From Oxalobacteraceae sp. CFBP 8761 (GTDB lineage: Bacteria > Pseudomonadota > Gammaproteobacteria > Burkholderiales > Burkholderiaceae_D), in NCBI GenBank assembly GCA_014841595.1, contig JACYUE010000001.1, positions 2,220,996 to 2,284,995 on the forward strand: a DNA stretch of 64,000 bases. Reading direction: 5' to 3'. The notes under the pieces were generated by a model, which did no database searches, was not told where the DNA came from, and was given only the letters and a program-made list of their open reading frames with translations. Position 1 is the first letter of the stretch; every line of letters starts with the position of its first letter. The translations under genes and the position numbers were made by a program. Of this stretch, positions 52,682 through 61,600 are shown in pieces.

Positions 52682-55600
52682 TCAGTCTGCCCACGTGGTC
52701 CATACCGGAAGGGAGAGTGCGCCCTCCATCTCGCCCGGCGCGATCCACGTTGCCGTGCCATTTACCACCTTCGTGCCTACCTCGTTGCGGGTATCGACCG
52801 CGCGGATGACCATCTGCCGTCCGCCGCCAAGCAAGCGCTCGCGGCAGGCTGTCCACAGCTTGCCGCCCTGGATGGCAACAGGATGACCATCCTCGAACAC
52901 CTTGTCGGCCTCGCTGTTGACCGGCACATCGCGGACCAGCAGCACGCGCTCGCCGAGCGTTACGCTGACGGTCAGGTTAAATGGCGTATCGTCGCCGAGC
53001 GCATCGAGCGGCTCCGGCTCCATCATGACTACGGTGACTCGTACCCGGTCCAGGCGGTCGGTTGGCGGCCAATCGCCAGCGGCAATGGCTTGCGCCTCTC
53101 TTTCCAGCCCGTCCGCCAGCGCGGCAAGCGCATCGATGGCTACCTGGAGCCGGTCACGCCCGAGGTCGGCCAGCTTCTTTGCGTGCTCGCGCAGGGCAAT
53201 GGCGCGCGCCCCGAGCCATTGCACCGCGTCCGGTTGGGCCGGCGCGTCCTCCATCGGTCGGTATGCCAGCGTTACCCTGGTACGGATGCGGGCGAAATTG
53301 GCCGCCGCCAGGTTGAAGCTGTCGGCTTGCGCATCCGTCCCCGCCAGGCTGCCGGCCAGGCGCAGCGTTTGCTCGTCGGCCGGCGCCAGCGGCAAGGGGA
53401 AGCTCAGGTAGAAGTGGCGTGCGCTTGCGGCGGAAGCCCAGGTCACTGCGGACTGGAGGGCCTTGCCGGCGGGAGCCACAAAACGGGATCCGCGCAGCGC
53501 CAGCACGACCGGCTCGAAATCGGTGGCATCGTCGCCCAGGGGCCGGGAAATGAGACTGACCTGGGCATCTTCATCTTCGAAGCTGCGTCCCTCACCCAGC
53601 GATCCGCGCCGCAGTACGGTGTAGCGCACGTTCGGATCGGGCAGCCATGCTATGTCAGCTTCCTCGCCGGTGAACCAGGAGTGAGATTGCGTTTCGCTCA
53701 GGTCGGCGTGCGACACCATGCGCAGGCCCTCGACTTGAATCTCGGCGCTGGCGCCCGCCGCGGGACGAGAAATCGCCAGCACGGGCTTGTCCAGCAGGGC
53801 GACCGTTTCCTGCTCCCGCTCCGGAGCCGGCACGCGCAGCGTGAGCGCCAACGGCCGCCGCGGCGTCGCATCCTGTACCGCGGAGACCACCCGCGACACC
53901 ACCAGACCGGCGCGCGCCACCGCCAGTGCGGCGACCCGGTAGTGAGCCGGCAGTTGCGCAATGCGCCAGATGTCGGCGCCTTTCCACAGTGACGGGTACT
54001 GGTGCGCCAGCCGGGACAGGGCATCGTCGCCAATGCTGGCCGCCATGCCCGGAGCCGTAGCGGCCAGATCGGCATGTCGTTCCGGGTACATGATGCAATT
54101 GAGCGCCCCCTGCGGTTGGGCCAGTTGCAACAGCTTGTCAGGCCATTGCGGATCGCGGTATTCGCGGATGAAGCTGAGCGCCGTCCCTTCGGTGCCGAGA
54201 CGCGCGAACAGCGAGCGATTGGAGAAGGCCAGCGCTTCCTCACCGTGGCGGGCCACCACCAGTTCCCACTCGGACCGCTCGCCTTGTACCAGCTGCGAGC
54301 CGAGGATGACGGGCGGCTCGATGCGTTCGGTACGGGGTGACACGGCCAACGCGTAACCGAGCGCGTTGCGCAGCGTTGGCCCTTCGCGCAATGCCTCCGT
54401 CACCAACTGCTCGCTCTCGCTCTGCGCTTTGTAGTAGCCGGCGCCTAGCGCCAGGTTTTCGTAGCGCGGCGTCGGCCGCACCGCATACACCCGTGCGTGG
54501 GACCAGCGGTCGGCATGCAGGAACGACAGCGCAAGCTGGCCATTGGCATCGGCCGCCAGTCTCAGTGGATTGGCCCGGATCGGCGCGGCGAGCGCGAAGT
54601 GCACGGTGCCGGCCGGCCGACCTGGGGCGGCCGCATGATCGAGGAAGCGCTGCCACCACGGTACATAGGCTGCGGCTACCTGCTTGACGTCGGCCAGTGA
54701 CACCTGGTCCACCCAGCCCGGGCCGGGCCAGACCAGCGCCGGTGCGACGTAGCGCAAATTCTCGCGCAGCGACTGCAAGGCGCCTGCCGCCGCGCCGTTG
54801 CTGGCGGCCAGGGCCTCGGCCCAAGTGTCGGAAGTCAGGGCGGGAAAGCGTTCCCACGGTGTAGGCCCAGCATGATCCAGATTGGCGGGCTTCTCATTGG
54901 CTGGACTGCTGACAGGATTGAATGTGATCCCACATTTGAATGGGGTGGCGGGAAACTTAACATCCTTGCCCGTCGGTTTGACCGCCATTTCCTTGAGATC
55001 CTCGAAAGACACGAGTGCTTCGGTCGCCTTGCAGGTATCGCTGCTCACCGTGCGTACCCGTGCCACCAGTCCCACGCCTGGCACCTGGTCGCCGTCGGGG
55101 GTGCGCAGCAAGTATTCCAGGGGCGCGCGGGCGCCCCGCACCACTCCCTTGGGAAACGCGCTCAGTGGAAAGCGCACGTTTTCGGCGATCAGTTCGCGCA
55201 CGCCGCCTTCTTGCAGGGAAATAAGGTCGCACGGCACCGCGCCCGCACTGAACTCGACCTCATACCCGAGCAGGGTACGGGTAGCCATTCCATCAGGCGT
55301 GAGTTCGTGGGGCCAGAAGCCGGCCTTCCATTCCAGCGACAGCGTCAGGTAATGGCGCGCCGGCGCCGGCGCCGGGCGCAGCGAGATCTGGGCAATCGCA
55401 AGTGCCTCGTCAGCCAGGTTGAGGTCGCCCGCTTCTGTCTCAAGCCCGGCGCTGGACAGCACCGCTTCAAACGGACCTGCGCGCCGGTCCTGACCGGGCC
55501 GCATCAAGATCTCGACCATGGGTTGGCCGTAGAAGCGCGCATTATTTTGCGCATCGGGGAAACGGCCCAGGTAGCGCGTCATGGCGGCCTGCAGTACGGG

Positions 55601-58600
55601 CTCGATCCGTGTTAGCAGTTCGCCGGCGTCGAGGAAGCGGTCGAGGTCGCGATCGTACAGCTTGACTGTGCCGGCCAGGCCCAGTTGCTGCAGCACGCCC
55701 CAGCCGTACGGATCGGCTTCGGGATTGCTGTCGGCCAGGAATGCGGCCATGGTCGTCACTTCCAGCGGCTGCACCGGCTGCACCGATACCACATAGCGCC
55801 GATACAGGCGGTCGTGGTGGGAACTGTATTCGAGCTCGCCAAACACTTCTTCCAGGATCGGGTGCAGGAAGGACGACAGCACCAGTGGCTGAAGCACGGT
55901 TCCAGTTATCAGGTCCGGCTTGTTCGGCACAGCGGGCCGGCCTACCACCTTCAGCGCGCAGCGGATGCCTTCGCCTGCGGCCAGGGCTCTTTCCTGGAAC
56001 GCATCCAGACCTGTGCCAGGATCCCAGCATACGCCCATCAGGGCGGCGCGCAGGCGCGCTGCGTCGAACGGGTCGCCATTGGTGATCCGCAGTTCCATGG
56101 CGCCATTGGCTGCAGTGGCGGTCAGCGCCAGGCGCGGCACCTGCGGGCTGCCAAAACCAAGATGGTCGCACTGCAAGGTGGCATTCTCCTTCAGCGTGGC
56201 GGCCAGTGTCTTGAGCCGGTCGTCGGCATCATCGGCCACGGTCCATATCAGCGTCAGCACCAGCCGCTGGGGAATGCCGAAGCGCAGCAGGTCGGCCACC
56301 GCCGCTTCGGAGGCGGTAGGGAACAGGCGCCGGCGCGGCACCCGGGCCGCGAACAGCGCGCTCGACTCGGCCGCCGAGTACCATGCGGCGCGGCGCGGCT
56401 GCGCCTGGCCCCTGCGGCCGTCAGCACGGTGCTGCAGGCGCCAGGTTTCGCTCGGGTAGTGGGCATGCCAGCCCGACCAGTCCTGGTTCGACTCGGGGAG
56501 CAGGCGCGCCATGGACGGCGGTACGCGTTCGATGCGCGCCACCCGCCGCGCCCGGTCCCAGGTAGTGGCGCTGGTTTCGAACTCCAGCTCGATGTTGGTG
56601 TCGAGCGCGGCGAGGTCGTCGAGGTCGATCTCGTGCAAATCGAAGCCGGCGATGCTGCTGGCATGGACGGGGTCCACCGTCGGCCCGGGTGTCTGGGCAA
56701 ACGCCGGCTGGGCATCGAAGCTGATCTCGGTCAGGATCCGGCGCTCGGGGTCGCGCACCAGCGCGCAGGCCGCCTTGCCACCCTTTTCCAGGAAAGTCTT
56801 CAGGCTGTCCTCAGCCCGAGGCGCCCGAAAACGCGCGAAGCCGCTGCTTGCACGCACCTGGCCGGGTCCGTGCGGCGGCAGTTCCAGATGCACCGGCCAC
56901 TCGAAGGCCTCCGGGCGCATCAGGCCTTGCTGGCAGCCCGCCTGCGGTGCGACGACGACTTCGATATTGACCGGCACGCGCTGCGAGATCCTGATGACCT
57001 TGTAGGTTTTTTTGTTGTCGTGATTGCCCTCGACCAAGTGCACTGTCTGGAGCCAGAAGCGGGTGGCGATGCGGGCGCCGGCACTGGCACCGTCGCGCCG
57101 CCACAGGCTTTCAAGGAAACCGACCAGGTCTTTGGGCTCGACCGCCTGCGGCGCATTCAGCGGAACCGCCTTGTCGACCGCATCGTTCCCGCTCGAACCG
57201 GCCAGGCGGCACCAGGCCGGATAAGTGCGCAGGGTCTCTTCGTCCGATTCGATCTGGTGCACCGGATTGTCGTCGCGCACGGTGCCACCGGGCTTGAGTG
57301 CTGAAACGAATTGCCCACCGGCGATCTCCCAGATCCGTTCGTCCGCGCCTTGCAAGGCCATGGACGCTAGTCCCGGGCGCTGCTCCGAGAGGCCGTCGGT
57401 GCCGTAATGGCCGGACGGGCTGATGTTGTCGGGGTCGGCGATCAGGTGGTAGCGGCGCGTGATTTTGCCGTTTGCCGTAACGAGCGGCGCGTGGTCGCCC
57501 ACTGCCAGCAGCACGCCCAGCGCGCCGGCCGGCACGGTGCCGCTGTGGTGGGTGCCGCCATCGATACTACCAAGGTGGTGCACCATGAAACGCAGCTCGG
57601 CCTGGGCCGGACGCAGGTTCGGCGAGGGCTGTTCCACCTCGACCAGGAAGGACTTCGGCATGCCGCCCGAGCCGGCAATGTCCACTGGCGTGACGGTGTA
57701 GCTGATTGACAGGGTTTTCTGTTCGCCCACCAGCAGGGACCAGCCGAGCGCGGCCTCGAAGGCGGCGTCATCATCCTTGGTGGGCAGCAGGGCGCGCCGC
57801 AGGTCGGGGTCGAGGTCGGCCAGGTCGTCGGTGAACTGCCATTCGGGTGCCAGCAGCGTGACCATGCCATCGGCGTTGCGCCCGCCGAGTGTGGCCGCGG
57901 CCTTGACCTCAACGACACGCGGGGTAAATTCAAGGCCCTCGACCGTGCGCACGATCTCGTAGTGGTGCAGGAAGTGCTCTGGATCGGCCTGCGAACCGGG
58001 TGCGTCGGGTGTGGCGAAAGCAGTGGACAGATCCCAGCCCAGCTTGATGCCTTCGTGCCCCCTGGTGCTGCGGTCGCTGGCCAGTACCGGGTCGTCGGTG
58101 ACGAACCAGCTCTGAAGCGGATTGAGCACGGTCACGTCGCCCATGCCGCCATGTTCAGGCCGCGGTCCCAGCAGGTCGTTCTTGATGACCTTTAACGCGG
58201 CCAGTTGTTCAAGGTCGTCCAATTTGCCGTAGAACACCAGACCGAGGTCGGTGACATGGGCAAACCGTGTCGGCGGCACGCCGTTTTTGGCCAGGTTGAC
58301 AAACTGGTCGGCGAACATCGACAGCACCGACGAGCGCGCCTGATAGGCGCCCTCGACCACAGGGTTGGCTGCCGCCTGGGCGGAGCAGGCACGCTGGATG
58401 CTGTCGCGCTCGGCATTGCGCTCTTGCTCGGTACCGCTGGCGGCCCGCGTGGCCCGGGCGTGGATGCGCGCGGGCACTTCGGCCCAGGCCGTGGTGCGGC
58501 GGTATGGCGGTGCGCCATCGATGCCGGCACGCCACTCGGTGTCGGACAGATAGCATTCGTCAAACACCAAGGCCAGGGTCAGGTCGGCGGAGCCGTCTTC

Positions 58601-61600
58601 GGTCTCGACCGGGCTGTTCCACTGCGCCGCAATTGGCTGCCACTGATTTTTTTCGAGATCGAACGGAACGAAGTTGCGCGCGGCAGTGGGGTCGCAGCGC
58701 TTGAGTCGGTTCAGTGCATCGCGCTGCTCGTTTGTGACGTCTGCGGGCAGGTACAGGTAATGGGCGGGCTGGGCCGGGTCGCGCTTGCCCGAACCGGGCA
58801 TGAAAAAGCAGGCCGGGGCGTAGAAGGCGTTCAGGTAGGCGTCCGGTCCGGGGTCGCCCGGGCGCTGGCTCAGGCGTGCTTCGCGCGGCAGCAGCAGCGC
58901 GTAGCCATAGCCTTCCGGGATGAGCGCGTCATCGAACACGGCGGCTTGGTGCAGAACGCACCAGAATGCCGTTTCGCGCACCGCGGTGCCGAATTTTACG
59001 CGCGTTTGCGAGGCGGGCAGGGTCATACCGCCAGGGCCGGGCGTGCTTACCTCAGCCGGCGCGGGGGCAGCGGCGGCAGCCTGAGCATGCTGCGCGTCCT
59101 GTTGCATGCGCACGTCGCCGCTCTGGTTCAGCGCGGCGGGCGCGGCATCCGGTTCCTCGGCCGTGATCGACATGGCCAGGAAGCGCTGAACACGGGCGCG
59201 CGCTTCATCGAGCTTGCCGCTCCCCAGCACGAAGCCGACCGAGACCGACAGGGTAGCGCCGAACACCGACACCGCCACGCGCGCATCGACGCGGGCGCCG
59301 ATTCCCTCCGGCGACAGGGCGAGTTCGATCGCGGCCGAGAATTGCAGTGTTGCGGAGAAGCCAATGCGAATGGTGAACTTCTTGATCCCGAGGTCGATTT
59401 CCATCCACGCGCGGAAATTGACCATCAGCCTGGCATCGAGCGCGATCAGGCCGTAGATGAGCGAGCCGGCGAAACGCCACGACAGGTAGCAGATCACGCG
59501 CGCCAGCAAGCTGGCAGTGAGGGTGGCTTCGGCGCAGACCCCGACCGGGCCGCTCTGGACCGAGCCGCCAAAGCGGAAATAGGCGTCGGCCTCGATGTTG
59601 TAGCCCCACAGCAGGCCATCCTCGGCGGCGCGGAAAATCATGCCGCCGCGAACAGTCACGCGCATGTTTTCTTCGTCGAACAGGCGTGCCGCCAATTGGT
59701 TCGGCCAGCCCAGTTCGTAGTGGAAGAGGCCCGGCTTGATGAACAGGGTGGCCGACCAGTCGACCGACTGCAGGGCCTTGCGCAGCGGCGCCCCCTCGGC
59801 CAGGGCGGGGATACGGTCACCGATATACCCCTTGCTGTCGCCGATCATCCGTGCCAGCAGGCGCTGTTGCGGAGCCGAAATGTACAGGTAGCCGCGCAGG
59901 CCCGGCTTCGAGCGCAGTCCATCCTTGTCTTTGAGGTAGTCGATGTAATTGGTGCCTACCCAGCCGCGCAAGCCCATGAACAGCGTGAAGTCGGAGCGGA
60001 TTGCCGCTACCAAGTCGAACATGAAGGGGTTTTGCGCTTGCTTTTCCGCTTCCTCGTCCCAGGTCTTGGCGGCCGGATAAGCCTGGATCGCGCCCTTCAG
60101 GGCCAGGGTGACGCGGTCGCTTTCCGGTTCCGGCTTCCAGGCCGAGAACTTGTGCAGATCGCCCGCGGTCTTCGACACTTCGTCCAGCGCGTTGATCAGC
60201 TTTGGAATCGAGGTGGCCTTGTCGGCGGCAGCGATGGCGTCCAGCGTGTAGCGAAAGCCCAGGCCAAAGCCGGCTTCCCGCAAGTAGAAATTCCATGCGG
60301 GCGTGGGAATTTCAATGGCCAGTTTCTTTTTCTCGGCGTAGAAATAGAAGGACTTGCGACGCTCGCCCGGACGGTCCGGGTGTTCCAATTCCAGAAAGCC
60401 AAGGCTGGCGCCCATGGAGCCCCAGCCGGGAATGTCGAATTCGCCCCGTCCCAGGAAGCCGTAGGTTTTGTAGCCATCGGGCGCCAGCTCGCTGCCTTCC
60501 ACCGTCGGGGTGTCGGCGTCAACCGCGATGACGGTGCCGCGCACCCGGATCGCGCCTTTCAGGTTCAGGTCGATGCCGAGGCCGTCCGCCTTGATACGCG
60601 GCAGTGATTCGTGTTCCCGGGGCGGCGCGATCCACAGGCCGTGGAAATCGATCGACGGCGCCATCACGTCGCCGATCTCCACAAACTTGATCTGGCCCGA
60701 TATGTTGACCGCTGGCGAACCATCGAACTTGGGCGATGCGGGGTGGTAGCCGAAGCCGCGCAATTCAAAGGTGAACAGGTTGAACAGGTTGAAGCTTTTC
60801 TTTGGATTGAGCGTCTTCTGGAACGAGATGTGCTTGACCAGCACCCGCGGATCGGCCGACAGCGGCGTGCGTTCCAGGTTCATTTCGACACCGTCGAGAT
60901 ACTGCAGCAGACCGTTTTCAAATTCGCCCTCTTTGGGCGAAAAGCGCAGCGCCCCTGTCACGAGATAGTAGAAGTGATAGCCGCCATCCTTCACGAATGC
61001 AATGTCGAGGTCGCTGATGGTGAGCGTGAAGCGCGCCGCGTGGCAGATGATGGGATCGTTCTTTTTGTCCAATTCCACCTTGCCTGCCTGAAGAACGATG
61101 CCTTCGCCAGGCACTTCGCCGAAGGTCAGCGCGACCGTGCAGTCGGCTTCCCCGATCAGGTCCGGCGGCAGCGCGCCGCGTCCGGCGACCGTGGCGCTGA
61201 CCAGGCGCCCGCCCTTGATTTCCAGCTTGCCCTCGGTGAAGTGGAAGGGAACATCGATGCCGTTCAGGCGCACCGGATTGTCGGCCACCCTCGCCACCAG
61301 ATCGAGCCCGCCGGGGCCGATCCTGAAAGTGTCGACCTCGAACACCAAGCCTTGGCCGTCGGACGATAAGCCATTGAAGCGCAGTCGCATGCGGGCCTTG
61401 CCTTTGGTGTCCGCGTCGGTCAAGGCGCGGTTGAGCTCGAATCCGCTCTGACCGCCGGCAAAACCAATCGAGAACATGTCGATTTTCGTGTTGGCCAGGC
61501 GCTCGTCTTCGTTCGCCTGTTCGATGACCCACACCAGGCCCAGGGCTTCTTCCTCGATCCGGTCGGAAGCAATCGGGAACACATTCGACGCTTCCAGGCG

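Noticed and set aside
58205..60607. 800-aa open frame on the plus strand inside giant gene A
   Set aside because: Composition (His, Arg, Gln and Gly-rich) is that of antisense shadow in GC-rich DNA. The minus frame reads as orderly beta-rich protein and is continuous far beyond both ends.
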